Shown in pieces: positions 1 to 7,898 of a stretch of 64,000 nucleotides of DNA. Within the stretch, counting starts at the first letter, position 1. Every line of letters starts with the position of its first letter. Under the pieces are notes generated by a model. It saw only the letters and a program-made list of their open reading frames with translations. It made no database searches and was not told where the DNA came from. Made by a program: the position numbers and the translations under genes. Source of the stretch: Pontiella desulfatans (GTDB lineage: Bacteria; Verrucomicrobiota; Kiritimatiellia; Kiritimatiellales; Pontiellaceae); NCBI RefSeq assembly GCF_900890425.1, contig NZ_CAAHFG010000001.1, forward strand, positions 2,170,001 through 2,234,000. The letters are read 5' to 3'.

Positions 1-750
1 GGAGGCAACGACCGTTGCGGCGCCGGGGTCTGCCGCATCGGCATCGAAGTCGTAGCCAACGGCCACCGTGCTCTCGGTCGCCAGGCCATGCACCACCACC
101 TTATCGAACGCAGTGGCGGAATTCGTCGTCTCGCCGCCACCGTAGAGGTAGAAGCGGAAGGTGACCCCGCCCAAACCCTGGAATTTGCCTGCGGACAAAT
201 CGACCACCACCTTATTGGATCCGCCGTTCCACGTTCCCGCATCGCTCGTCTGCCCCTCCGCGATTTGGGTGCCTCCCAAAAAACCGTCCACGGAAGTGAA
301 CAGCGCCCAGCGCTCGGCCGAACCGGTCAACTCCTCCGCGAACGCCCGGAACGTTAAACGCGTTAAATGCAGTTTATGGTTCGCATCCGGCGTAACGCTG
401 AATTCGAAATAGTCGTTTGCGACGATCGCGGCGATCAGATGGTTGGAGTTGCCCATGTCTGCAAACCCCAGATCGGCTTTCGAGCCCCCGAACGCAAACC
501 GGTTGGTTGTGCCAAAGGCATTGCCTTCCGCATCCAGGCCGTCATCGGGCGCAAAGAAGGTTTCGATCTGATTCGCCAAACCGGGCCCCGTATTAAAAGC
601 CGAAGCGGATACATGGGTTCCCTCGGCCGTTGCAGCCAAGGTGCCCACTCCGGCGCCCGTATCAAAATCATATCCCGCCAGCATCTCCGCCTGCGCAACG
701 CAACCCAGCCCCAGCAAACAAGCACTTAAAACGATGGACTTCCTGTTCAC
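1..750 (-). CDS. Exported protein of unknown function, C-terminus outside window
   Basis: This open frame runs off the left edge, so only the first 250 codons are seen. I chose a GTG start at 750 because an AAAGAGGTG ribosome-binding site lies just upstream and the next residues form a clean Sec signal peptide (MNRKSIVLSACLLGLG, then VAQA as a likely cleavage site). The mature part is rich in Gly, Thr, Ala and Asp. A segment beginning GYDFD and ending in SAS follows the signal peptide and recurs near residue 235, so the protein probably has tandem copies of one beta-rich domain. No catalytic motif is visible. Many PVC-group surface proteins look like this and end in a sorting tail, but the tail is not in view. 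The function is unknown. Confidence 0.75.
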   Translation of the reverse strand, partial: MNRKSIVLSACLLGLGCVAQAEMLAGYDFDTGAGVGTLAATAEGTHVSASAFNTGPGLANQIETFFAPDDGLDAEGNAFGTTNRFAFGGSKADLGFADMGNSNHLIAAIVANDYFEFSVTPDANHKLHLTRLTFRAFAEELTGSAERWALFTSVDGFLGGTQIAEGQTSDAGTWNGGSNKVVVDLSAGKFQGLGGVTFRFYLYGGGETTNSATAFDKVVVHGLATESTVAVGYDFDADAADPGAATVVAS

Positions 751-851
751 CGGCACACCTCTTTCAATATTAAAAAAAAACCAGGTTTTTATACCATTGG
801 CCGCCCAACACCCACTATCGCCGGAAAAGGGTATTTTGCCCAACCCCCTCT

Positions 852-1994
852 TTATTTCCAGAGCACCTCGCCCGTTTCATTTTCAATATCGAGCTTAACC
901 GAAGCATGGGCGAACTGGCGGGTGTACGTGTAGCCTTTCCGAACCGCCGGCCCTTTGGGCGGGCCCAATGGACGGTCGTAGTCGGCCGGATGCGTCATCC
1001 AGGTCTTGCTGCTTTTCGCATCATAGCTGTCTTTCAAATCAAAATAGCTATACTTCTCGGCGCAGATCAGGAACATCGCCAACTGGTAGTTGAAACGGTT
1101 CCTGGCGTCGCCGCTCCCCTTGCCGGGTTTGCTCTTCTTTCCGGGAGCCCCCGGGGTTTCATCCGCATCCTGCCGGTTGTCGCCCAGGCCACACGTGAAG
1201 GCAACAATGGCCCCCTGCCGGGCGGCGGTCTGGAAGGCCTCCATGCCCTTGGCAACATAGTCCTTCTTCGACATCCCCCCCACGGCGCCCTCGAAGCCCT
1301 CGATATAGGAACCATCCAGCGCCTTCATGTAAGCGAGCCCCGAATCCGGAAAACGCGCCCTCAGGATATTGGCCAGCATGAGCTTCTTCGGCCCGAGCAT
1401 TTTGCGCGTATCCTCCATCATCGCCACATACCCGCCCAACACGTCGGCCTTCTTCTCCGCGCCGATCGGGCCTTTCAGGAAGCCCGGCTCCAGCACCTTG
1501 ACGACACCGTCCAGGAAGATTCCATCAACCGACGGATCGGAACAAACATCCTTTGCGGCATCGACCCACCAGCTGCGCAGCGCCTTATCCGAGAGATCGT
1601 AGGCCTGCACACGGTTGCGGATGAGTTTCGTATTGCCATCGCGCCCCTTCAGGAAGGCGCCCGGAATATCCTTCAACCCGTCATCGGCGGCATAGCCTCC
1701 GTAATGCACAATCACGTTGCGGTAATAGAGGATCTTCGTGTCCGGATTAATCTTCTTAACGGCCCGCGCGGCCTTCAGCGTTCCCGCCTCCACGGAGCCG
1801 GAATCCTTGTGCCCCGTGGCCTTCTCAAACGTAATGAGCGGAAAGGTTGCGAGATACTTGATCTCATCGTTGGTGAACGCGGTATCCTTCCGGATATGCA
1901 CATACAACGGCACGCGGTCCCAACTAAAATCGGGCATCCTATCCGCGCCCGCCACGCAAGCCACCATCAACATCGAATAAAAAACAATCTTCAT
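852..1994 (-). CDS. Putative exported glycoside hydrolase (GHL15-like TIM barrel)
   Basis: The protein has 380 residues and a short signal peptide (cleavage near VACVAG). The ATG at 1994 is preceded by AAGGAGA at good spacing and is preferred to an in-frame TTG-like extension upstream. The body alternates strands and helices as in a TIM barrel. It contains acidic motifs at strand ends: PLITFEK near residue 52, VDGIFLDG at 156-163 and SYIEGFEG near 230. These fit the hypothetical glycosyl hydrolase family 15 (GHL15), whose substrates are largely unknown. It lies 45 bp downstream of the GH29 fucosidase gene on the same strand, so the two are probably co-transcribed and act on the same glycan. 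The family assignment is from memory of the motif pattern. Confidence 0.6.
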   Translation of the reverse strand: MKIVFYSMLMVACVAGADRMPDFSWDRVPLYVHIRKDTAFTNDEIKYLATFPLITFEKATGHKDSGSVEAGTLKAARAVKKINPDTKILYYRNVIVHYGGYAADDGLKDIPGAFLKGRDGNTKLIRNRVQAYDLSDKALRSWWVDAAKDVCSDPSVDGIFLDGVVKVLEPGFLKGPIGAEKKADVLGGYVAMMEDTRKMLGPKKLMLANILRARFPDSGLAYMKALDGSYIEGFEGAVGGMSKKDYVAKGMEAFQTAARQGAIVAFTCGLGDNRQDADETPGAPGKKSKPGKGSGDARNRFNYQLAMFLICAEKYSYFDLKDSYDAKSSKTWMTHPADYDRPLGPPKGPAVRKGYTYTRQFAHASVKLDIENETGEVLWK

Positions 1995-2039
1995 ATTTCT
2001 CCTTAACAAACGGCCTGAACCCTCTTCATGCCAATACCC

Positions 2040-3539
2040 TTAATCAATCCGGAATCCAACCACGCAGAGCCCTTCGGGCAGGCTCTTCGGAAGCGAAATC
2101 ACCAGCGCATCGGATGCTTGCTTCCACTTCAGCTTCTCCGAACTCCCCAGCATTGAAATGCTGGAAATCCTCTTCCCGTACAGTCCGCCGTCGGCCAGTG
2201 CCTTGATCACAATATCCTTTTCCGGTTTCGCCAGCACGAAGGCATAGAGGACGCCGTCCTTGGTGGTGAAGCGGATGTCCGCCTGGGTGAAGTCCGCCTT
2301 GTTTTCGCCCTGGCGGCCATCCTTGATCCTGGTGGGTCCTTCGCCGTATATGTTCCACGGACGACTGCCATAGATTCCCTCGCCGCAGGTTTTCAGGAAG
2401 ATGCCGAACGCGTCGAGATAGGCCGCCTGGTTCGCCGGAATCGTGCCGTCCCCCTTGAGCGCGATGTTCATCATCACCACCCCGTTTTTACTGATGGCAT
2501 CCACGGCATTGCCGATCATCACCGGCACGCTCATTTTATTAACGGCGCCCTTGCGGTAGTACCAGCCGCCGGAAAGGTCGGTCGCCCACATCCACGGTTC
2601 GGGCTGGATATCGGCCGAAGCCCCGCGCTCCAGATTATAGGTGAAGGCCTTCCGATCCAGGTTTCCGCTTTTGCAGGAAAAGACCACGGTCTGCTTGCCG
2701 TTGTTTTCCTTCAGGTCCCGGTTGATGTAGGAAGAGAACAATTGAACCCCAAGGCTCTTGCCGGTCTTCTCGCTCGGGAACGGACAATCGTTGTTGAACA
2801 GGTCGGGATCGTATTTCTCGATGATCTCCCAGCACCGCGCATACCAGTGCTCGTTCCAGCTGTCCTGTCTCGAATACTCCTTCGGATCGAACTCCATGTT
2901 GAACAGCTTCGCCTCCAGCGTGCCCGGTTTCTGGTATTGCCGCGCGGTGTTGAAGAACCGGGGCGACCAGTAGAGATGCGTCGAAACCCCAAACTTCAAC
3001 CCGTGTTTTTGCGCCGCGGCCTTCCACTCCTTCAGCGTGTCGCGCTTCGGCCCCATGGCCGCCGAGTTCCACGGATGGAACGAATCATACATATCAAAAT
3101 TGTCGTGGTGGCAGGCCACCGGCATAACGAAACGGGCCCCGTTGCCTTTAACATAGTCCACCAGCGCATCCGGATCCCATTTTTCCGCCGTGAAAAGCGG
3201 AACAAGATCCTCATACCCAAACTCGGAGGGCGGCCCGTACCGCTTGGTATGGAAGGCCGTAAGCTCCTCGGTCATTTTTAACTGTGCGCCGCTTTCGCCG
3301 TCGTTCGGCCCATACATGCGGCGGCCATAATGCGAGCCGTCGTTCGGCCGGTCCTCGTCCGTCGCCGAGGGAATCCCCCAGTGCATCCAGACGCCGATCT
3401 TTCCATCCACAAACCACTCCGGAACCGTGTAATGTTCCGCCATCGACTCCCACGTCGGTTTGATCTGCGCCCCCGCCTGCAAGCAAAACAATAAAACGCA
3501 GGCCATGCCGCAGCCTTGCTTAAACTTCGATTGATTCAT
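2040..3539 (-). CDS. Exported alpha-L-fucosidase, GH29
   Basis: The 499-residue protein starts with a signal peptide (cleavage near QAGAQ). GH29 retaining fucosidases remove L-fucose from glycans. Visible family features are the N-terminal WFVDGKIGVWMHWGIPS segment, the HHDNF motif near residue 144 (usually KHHDGF), and the nucleophile region PDLFNNDCPFP, in which Asp251 sits where the family has the nucleophile of WFDG. The change from WFD to NND is unusual but keeps the acid. A C-terminal beta domain follows. AGGATGGTGGA lies directly before the ATG. The gene is the first of a likely two-gene unit with the GHL15-like protein. Fucose is common in sulfated marine polysaccharides, which fits the sulfatases downstream. 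Confidence 0.88.
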   Translation of the reverse strand: MNQSKFKQGCGMACVLLFCLQAGAQIKPTWESMAEHYTVPEWFVDGKIGVWMHWGIPSATDEDRPNDGSHYGRRMYGPNDGESGAQLKMTEELTAFHTKRYGPPSEFGYEDLVPLFTAEKWDPDALVDYVKGNGARFVMPVACHHDNFDMYDSFHPWNSAAMGPKRDTLKEWKAAAQKHGLKFGVSTHLYWSPRFFNTARQYQKPGTLEAKLFNMEFDPKEYSRQDSWNEHWYARCWEIIEKYDPDLFNNDCPFPSEKTGKSLGVQLFSSYINRDLKENNGKQTVVFSCKSGNLDRKAFTYNLERGASADIQPEPWMWATDLSGGWYYRKGAVNKMSVPVMIGNAVDAISKNGVVMMNIALKGDGTIPANQAAYLDAFGIFLKTCGEGIYGSRPWNIYGEGPTRIKDGRQGENKADFTQADIRFTTKDGVLYAFVLAKPEKDIVIKALADGGLYGKRISSISMLGSSEKLKWKQASDALVISLPKSLPEGLCVVGFRID

Positions 3540-3666
3540 TCCACCATCCTGTTTTCACTGCATTCCGTAGCCTCGGACCCATATCCGATGCAATAACCTA
3601 CCACGAATCCCCCCCCCCGCCATCGCACGTATTAGGGATGCCGGAAAGAAAGCCTCTTTATGGAAC

Positions 3667-3980
3667 GAGGTTCCATCCGAGCCGTTCGTGGAGGGGCGGA
3701 AATAAATTCTGGAGTGCGGCAGGGACGGAAAGGCCACGCCGCTTTAAAAACCGGTTCGGATGGTATTTCTACAGGACAATTGAACGACAAGACTATTTCG
3801 GTGCGGAGGGATTTTTCGAACCGCTCCGTCCGCACCGGAAATTGTCCTGTCGTTAATCGTCTTGTGAAAAAAACGGGTTGGAGGGCGAGGTTCCATCCGA
3901 GCCGTTCGTGGAGGGGCGGAAAGAAATCTTGGAGTGCGGCGGGAACTGAAAGGCCACGCCGCTTTAAAAACCGGTGCGGG
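3667..3980. repeat. Pair of about 94-bp direct repeats, third partial copy at 4482-4525
   Basis: The copies at 3667-3760 and 3887-3980 share GAGGTTCCATCCGAGCCGTT, GTGGAGGGGCGGAA, GGAGTGCGGC and AAGGCCACGCCGCTTTAAAA in the same order with few differences. The first part recurs at 4482-4525. A diverged relative is at 23647-23710. The unit is noncoding. Confidence 0.8.
3771..3865. repeat. Large imperfect inverted repeat
   Basis: The left arm begins ACAGGACAATT and ends GGTGCGGA. The right arm begins TCCGCACCGGAAATTGTCC and ends GTCTTGT. Each arm is about 37 bp and the arms can fold into a long hairpin with a loop of about 21 bases. Fragments of the same words (GCACCGGAAATAGTCCTGT) recur at 4353-4390. 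Confidence 0.7.
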
Positions 3981-4080
3981 CGGTTCTAGTTGACCACACA
4001 ATTGAGAAGCAATTGCGCGCATAGCACAAAGACCACCGCCAGGCTCTTCATCCCTATATGAACTTTACTTGAATGGTCTC

Positions 4081-4151
4081 ACCACAGAGGACACGAAGGC
4101 GCAGAGGAGCGGGAATGTTCAATTGCTCTGTGTCTCGGTGACCTCTGTGGT
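4081..4151. repeat. CACAGAGG-type palindromic intergenic repeat
   Basis: ACCACAGAGGACACGAAGG and CTCTGTGTCTCGG, followed by ACCTCTGTGGT, form the two ends of an inverted repeat. Repeats with these words are known from intergenic regions of many environmental bacteria and are often mis-annotated as small peptides (TTEDTKAQR / LCVSVTSVVK here). A companion repeat (AACCGCGAATGAACACC) is at 4309-4338. Confidence 0.75.
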
Positions 4152-4643
4152 AAAAAAACAAACCTGTTTAATTGGGTATGATTCACACCAAAGCGGCTTC
4201 GCAGCAGAAAAAATGACAGAACAATTAGGACAGAATGATTTCCTTTATGCCGTAACCATGAATTATTTTGTACTAATTATTCTGTTAAAAAAAATGCACG
4301 ATTTGCTTAACCGCGAATGAACACCAATGAACACGAATTTCCCCTGCGCCCGCACCGGAAATAGTCCTGTTATAAATAGTCCTGTAAAATCTCTCTTTGT
4401 CCGCACCGAGAATCATTTTGCCAAAATCCTGTCCAGCCCAGCCATGAGCAGGCAAGAAAGCCCGCTCCACATTTGGAGGGCGAGGTTCCATCCGAGCCGT
4501 TCGTGGAGGGGCGGACGCCGTCCGCCCGGGCGCACGGCGTGCGTCCCTCCAGCAACGATTCCACCCGATCCGCCCGCCGCACCGGATCGTTATTCGCCGC
4601 AAAAACACGCAGGGAAACGCAAGGACGGTGCGGGCGGATTATT

Positions 4644-4673
4644 TGACAGAATGATTTGGTGGCAGAATAATTT
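4644..4673. repeat. ACAGAATGATT-type repeat unit
   Basis: Two adjacent imperfect copies, ACAGAATGATTTGG and GCAGAATAATTTT, lie just left of the IS110 target repeat. Related units are at 4213-4243 (ACAGAACAATTAGG, ACAGAATGATTTCC) and 4259-4290. Confidence 0.55.
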
Positions 4674-4714
4674 TGCGGCGCAGCCGCCCTGGAGCAACAG
4701 TGCTTAACAGCAAC

Positions 4715-5629
4715 CTAAATTTCAGCATTTTTAACGGCGGAGTTGGCGGCGATGAGCAACTTTCTCATGACCGCCGTAAGCGCGACCATTTTGGGGCGGT
4801 GGTTTTCATTTACCAGACGCTGGTAGAACTCGCGCAGAACGGGGTTGTATGTCCTGGCGTTCATGGCAGCCATGTACAGACAGGAGCGCAGCCTGCGCCT
4901 TCCTCCGCAGACATGCCGTCTGCCGGACTTGCCCCCGCTGTCCCGGTTGAAGGGAGCGAGTCCCGCCAGCGACGCGATCTCCCTGCGCGAAAGCGTGCCG
5001 ATCTCGGGGAGATGGGCGAGCAGTGTCACCGCATTGACGATGCCCAGACCTTTGATGGACTGGATGCACTTGGCCTTCTTCGTCATGGTTGCGTCTTCGG
5101 CAAGGGTGTCAGTGATTTTCGCTTCGATTTTCTCGAGCTGCTTTTCAAGCCATTTGAGGTGCTGTTTGATCAGTCTGATCATCTCCGGCTCGTCGGCGGT
5201 TCCCAAGCGGTTCTTCTCGGCCGTATGCATGTCGCTCAGGTGCACCCTTCGGTCAACGAGAGCGGTGAGCCTACGCTGCGCAGAGGAAGGCTTCTTGGAC
5301 GGCTTGGGCTCGGTGTGCGACGCAAAGTCGCAAATCATCCGCGCGTCGATCGGGTCGGTCTTGGCGATCTGCCCCATGCCCAGCGCGAAGTGCCGGACAC
5401 GCGACGGGTTCACGATGCTCGCGGTGCCGTCGGCGGCCATCACCATCCAGGCGGCCATGCGTTCGTAGCCTCCCGTGGACTCGAAGACATAGTGGGCGTT
5501 GCCCGCCCAGTTCATAAGCGCCGTGGCACCCTCGCAGGTGTTGTCGAAGCGCCGCGCTGTTTTTCCATTGAAGGCGTCCAGATGCTTCTTGGAAACATCG
5601 ACGCCGCAGTATACTTTTTCCATGTTCAT
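4715..5629 (-). CDS. IS110-family DEDD transposase (recombinase), copy A
   Basis: The 304-residue protein has an N-terminal RuvC-like DEDD domain with Asp11 (GVDVSK), Glu50 (YVFESTGG) and Asp92/Asp95 (KTDPIDARM). A coiled-coil linker follows at about residues 130-175. The C-terminal domain contains GLGIVNAVTLLAHLPEIG and the NRDSGGKSGRR segment with the conserved serine. These are the hallmarks of IS110 recombinases, which act together with an element-encoded bridge RNA. The start ATG at 5629 (MNMEKVYCG) is preceded by AGTAGGAGCAAAT. Only about 20 bp separate the stop codon from the element end, so the long noncoding part lies entirely upstream. An almost identical copy is at 32376-33290. Confidence 0.95.
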   Translation of the reverse strand: MNMEKVYCGVDVSKKHLDAFNGKTARRFDNTCEGATALMNWAGNAHYVFESTGGYERMAAWMVMAADGTASIVNPSRVRHFALGMGQIAKTDPIDARMICDFASHTEPKPSKKPSSAQRRLTALVDRRVHLSDMHTAEKNRLGTADEPEMIRLIKQHLKWLEKQLEKIEAKITDTLAEDATMTKKAKCIQSIKGLGIVNAVTLLAHLPEIGTLSRREIASLAGLAPFNRDSGGKSGRRHVCGGRRRLRSCLYMAAMNARTYNPVLREFYQRLVNENHRPKMVALTAVMRKLLIAANSAVKNAEI

Positions 5630-5639
5630 ATTTGCTCCT

Positions 5640-5900
5640 ACTTGCTAATGCGAGCTCGCTCGTACGGCTCATGCAACAGTTCGAGTTCAATATGGCAACC
5701 ATCCGGCGGATCCGGGCTCCAGGACGTTCGCCCAAGGCGAACCAGTGCGCGACGATCTCACCGGACGGGAACCTCTCCCGGCTGGCCGGCCGGGGGAGGC
5801 ACTCCTCTACGAGGATTGCACAACCCCTTTCACGGGAAAAAGGATTTCTCCGACGCTATAGAAATTCATTCTCAAAATCCTTTTTCCCTACCTGTTTTGA
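5640..5900 (-). ncRNA. Candidate IS110 bridge RNA, copy A
   Basis: In transcription order (high to low coordinates) the noncoding 5' region shows, first, a 14-bp hairpin (5875-5888 with 5834-5847). Next comes GCGCACU (5750-5744), identical to the left target plus the CT core. A 7-bp hairpin follows (GUUCGCC/GGCGAAC, 5742-5726). Then GUCCUGGAG (5725-5717) pairs over nine positions with CTCCAGGGC of the right target. CUGUUGC (5679-5673) is identical to the end of the element. Finally CGUACGAG (5666-5659) pairs with CTTGTATG at the element start using two G-U pairs. The order target loop then donor loop is that of IS621 bridge RNA. Exact RNA ends are not known. Confidence 0.75.
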
Positions 5901-6104
5901 GTTGGTTGGAAAACATACAAGTGCGCCGACGGCGTCGGCGCTTTCCGTTGTGCGGGCGGTTGAGGAGTCAAAAGACGGCCTGCCATGGGAGTTGAAAGCC
6001 GAAATGACGAATTAGGCGGCCTGATAATCATAAAGAGGTTCTTTGAAATAAGCCTTGGTCGAGCGCAGAATATCCTTTGTTAACTACTAACAAAAGGAGC
6101 AGTC

Positions 6105-6888
6105 ATGCAAACGACCAAAGCAGACGCATTATACGCAGGTGCCGACCTGCATGGAAATAATGTTTTTCTCTCACTATGTGATGTGGAGGGGAACAACGTT
6201 TTCCGAAGAAGGGTGAAGGCAAATCTTGGTGCAGTGAACGCTGCACTGGAGCCGTTCTGGAAGCGCATTGTGGCCTTCGGAGTCGAATCGACTTTTAACT
6301 GGTACTGGCTCGTTGATGGATTGCGCGAACAGGGGCGCAATGTGAAGTTAGGGAATCCGGCGAAAATGGAACAGTACGAAGGGATCAAGATAACAAACGA
6401 CCTGACGGATGCGGGCTGGCTGGCCGAGCAACTACGATTGGGGATCTTTCCGGAAAGCTACATTTATCCGAAACAGACTCGGCCTGTTCGCGATGCATTA
6501 CGTAGAAGGCAGTTATTTGTTCGGCGTCGTACGCAGGTGCTACTGAGTTTTGGCGGGTTGCTCGAACGCTATGGACTCGATGCGCCGGGGGCGCGCAAAA
6601 TGGAGCAGTGGACATTAAAGGACATCCAGGCCACCGGGCTTGATGGTTTCGTCCAACTACAACTTGAAACACTGCTTGACGCCATTCATGAATCAGATCG
6701 GCTAGCGAAAAAAATCGAGAAACAGGTGCTCGCATTTACGAAGCCAACGGAGCAGTACCAGCGAACGCAATTGGTGCCGGGGATTGGTATTTCACTCGGC
6801 ATGCTTATTGTGCTTGAGAGTGGCGATTTCAAACGCTTTGCGAGCGCGGGCGACTATGCTTCGTATTGCCGCGCAGTCAAAAGGAGAT
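6105..6888 (+). pseudogene. IS110-family transposase, 3' truncated
   Basis: An ATG after a strong AAAGGAGCAG site opens an IS110-type protein: GADLHGNN for the first Asp, GVESTFNWYW for the Glu, and TNDLTDAGWLAEQ for the paired Asp residues. Homology continues through QLVPGIGISLGMLIVLESGD and stops after DYASYCRAVK at about residue 260. The reading frame then runs into the end of a RAYT gene on the other strand, so the C-terminal catalytic-serine domain is gone. This type is not the same as the complete IS110 copies in the window. It should be unable to move. Confidence 0.85.
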
Positions 6889-6895
6889 ATAGGGG

Positions 6896-7744
6896 TCAGC
6901 CCGCACATTGCGTCATCTTCTGCTTTAGTTCTTTTCGCACTTCATCAACCTCATTGCTTAGAGCAGATAAGGCGCGGGATAAATTGGCCCGGGAACCCAT
7001 TTTCAGACGATCTGCAATCCAGACTCCTGTAACCGTTGTAGATTTTTTCATCAACCAAGCCACGGCCTGCTTTTCCGGCCGGTTGTTTTTCATTCCCAAC
7101 AGGTCCGACTCACTCAATCGTAATTCGGACAACGCCCGCTGCAACAACCGTTCTGCCTCCGCCTCATCATGCGCCTTCCTCTGCTCTCCACGCAGATTAT
7201 CCGTTCGATCCGGCAACTGAAGAGCCAACCTTTTTCGGAAATCCTCACCCCCAACAAACCATCCCCGCTTCAATTGCTTTTCAACGAGTTCTTCGATGGC
7301 CCCCTGGCCAGCTTCACCCTTCATTCGGCTTTCCAAAAATGCGCGATAGGCTGCCCGGCTTTCCGGTTGTCCGGAATCAAATCCGCAGGCATTGATCAAC
7401 CTCGTCAGTTCCAACCAGTCCGGAACCTTTCGACTACGACCCAGATAGGCCGGATAACTGCTGAATGGATAAGACTCCAATGGATTATCCAGCCCCATCC
7501 CGGCAATCCCCGCACGAAACGGGTTCAGGTGAATATAGTTTCCAACGGCACTGAAATACGATGCTTCCCCTTCGATCGGCAATGCTTTGTAGCGCCCTTG
7601 GAAGAGATGTCCTCGGCAGCGAAACATCGCATTGAACCGTTGCGTATAGGTGCCCTGAAGCCACTTCATTCCGGCCACCAAATTGGCCTCCGGTGTTTCG
7701 GTTCTGTAAAATTTTCGATGAAAGAGCCGATGGCAGAGAAGCAA
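6896..7744 (-). pseudogene. REP-associated tyrosine transposase (RAYT/Y1), 5' truncated
   Basis: The conserved middle of a RAYT is clear: NLVAGMKWLQGTYTQRFN, then RGHLFQGRYKAL, then YIHLNPFRAG. It is followed by a C-terminal helical extension with a probable DNA-binding part (TTVTGVWIADRLKMGSRANL). The N-terminal third with the HUH metal-binding motif is missing and the start codon region (a TTG near 7744) does not look native. The stop codon overlaps TGACCCCTA, matching the GGGGTCAG word typically found at RAYT element ends. The gene is probably inactive. It abuts the truncated IS110 gene, so one event may have damaged both. Confidence 0.8.
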
Positions 7745-7814
7745 GGTGAGATGGGTCCCCTTACTGGGCCGAAAGAAGGCTTTTGATGGGGATGGTTTCT
7801 GTGTCGGCGATGAT

Positions 7815-7892
7815 TTGATTGTTGTTTTTTAGCCCTGATGAGGGCGGCGACGCACAGCGGGGCTGTGGGTAGCTGAGGCGAAAGCCTCGTGT
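7815..7892. repeat. Hairpin-rich intergenic repeat
   Basis: The segment contains small palindromes: CACAGC/GCTGTG around GGG, and GAGGC GAAA GCCTC. It carries words such as GCCCTGATGAGGGCGGCGACGC that resemble RAYT-associated repeats of planctomycetes and verrucomicrobia. It lies between the RAYT remnant and the next insertion sequence. Confidence 0.5.
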
Positions 7893-7898
7893 TCTTTG

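Larger units (their letters stand above)
3540..4692. other. Gene-free region full of dispersed repeats
   Basis: I see no credible gene in these 1.15 kb. The interval is a mosaic of short repeats that are itemised separately: two long direct repeats, a large inverted repeat, a CACAGAGG-type palindrome, an ACCGCGAATGAACAC-type repeat and ACAGAATGATT-type units. Small open frames here are by-products of the repeats. Confidence 0.7.
4693..5921 (-). mobile_element. IS110-family insertion sequence, copy A (complete)
   Basis: The limits come from comparing the two copies in the window. Identity with 32354-33582 starts in the shared target repeat and ends in it. In the transposase direction the element is bordered on both sides by the dinucleotide CT (complement of AG at 5920-5921 and 4693-4694), giving about 1.23 kb, with no other target duplication and no terminal inverted repeat. 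This is how IS110 elements of the IS621 type insert. It holds one gene and a 290-bp noncoding region 5' of the gene. I noticed one coding difference between the copies (Thr versus Pro), so transposition was recent. Confidence 0.9.
4676..5945. repeat. REP-like palindromic repeat, split by IS110 copy A
   Basis: The left flank of the element ends GCGGCGCAGCCGCCCTGGAG. The right flank starts TGCGCCGACGGCGTCGGCGC. Joined together they reproduce the beginning of the uninterrupted repeat at 18541-18625 (GCAGCCGCTCTGGAGTGCGC). The insertion site is therefore inside a known palindromic repeat of this genome. The repeat is made of hairpin modules: GCGGCGCAGCCGC, and GCGCCGAC paired with GTCGGCGC. Confidence 0.8.

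Noticed and set aside
906-2006. Plus-strand open frame of 366 codons opposite the GHL15-like gene
   Set aside because: It mirrors the coding strand. The minus frame has a signal peptide and ribosome-binding site.
4069-4320. Small open frame of 83 codons across the CACAGAGG repeat
   Set aside because: Its peptide (TTEDTKAQR, LCVSVTSVVK) is the typical artefact of translating this repeat family.
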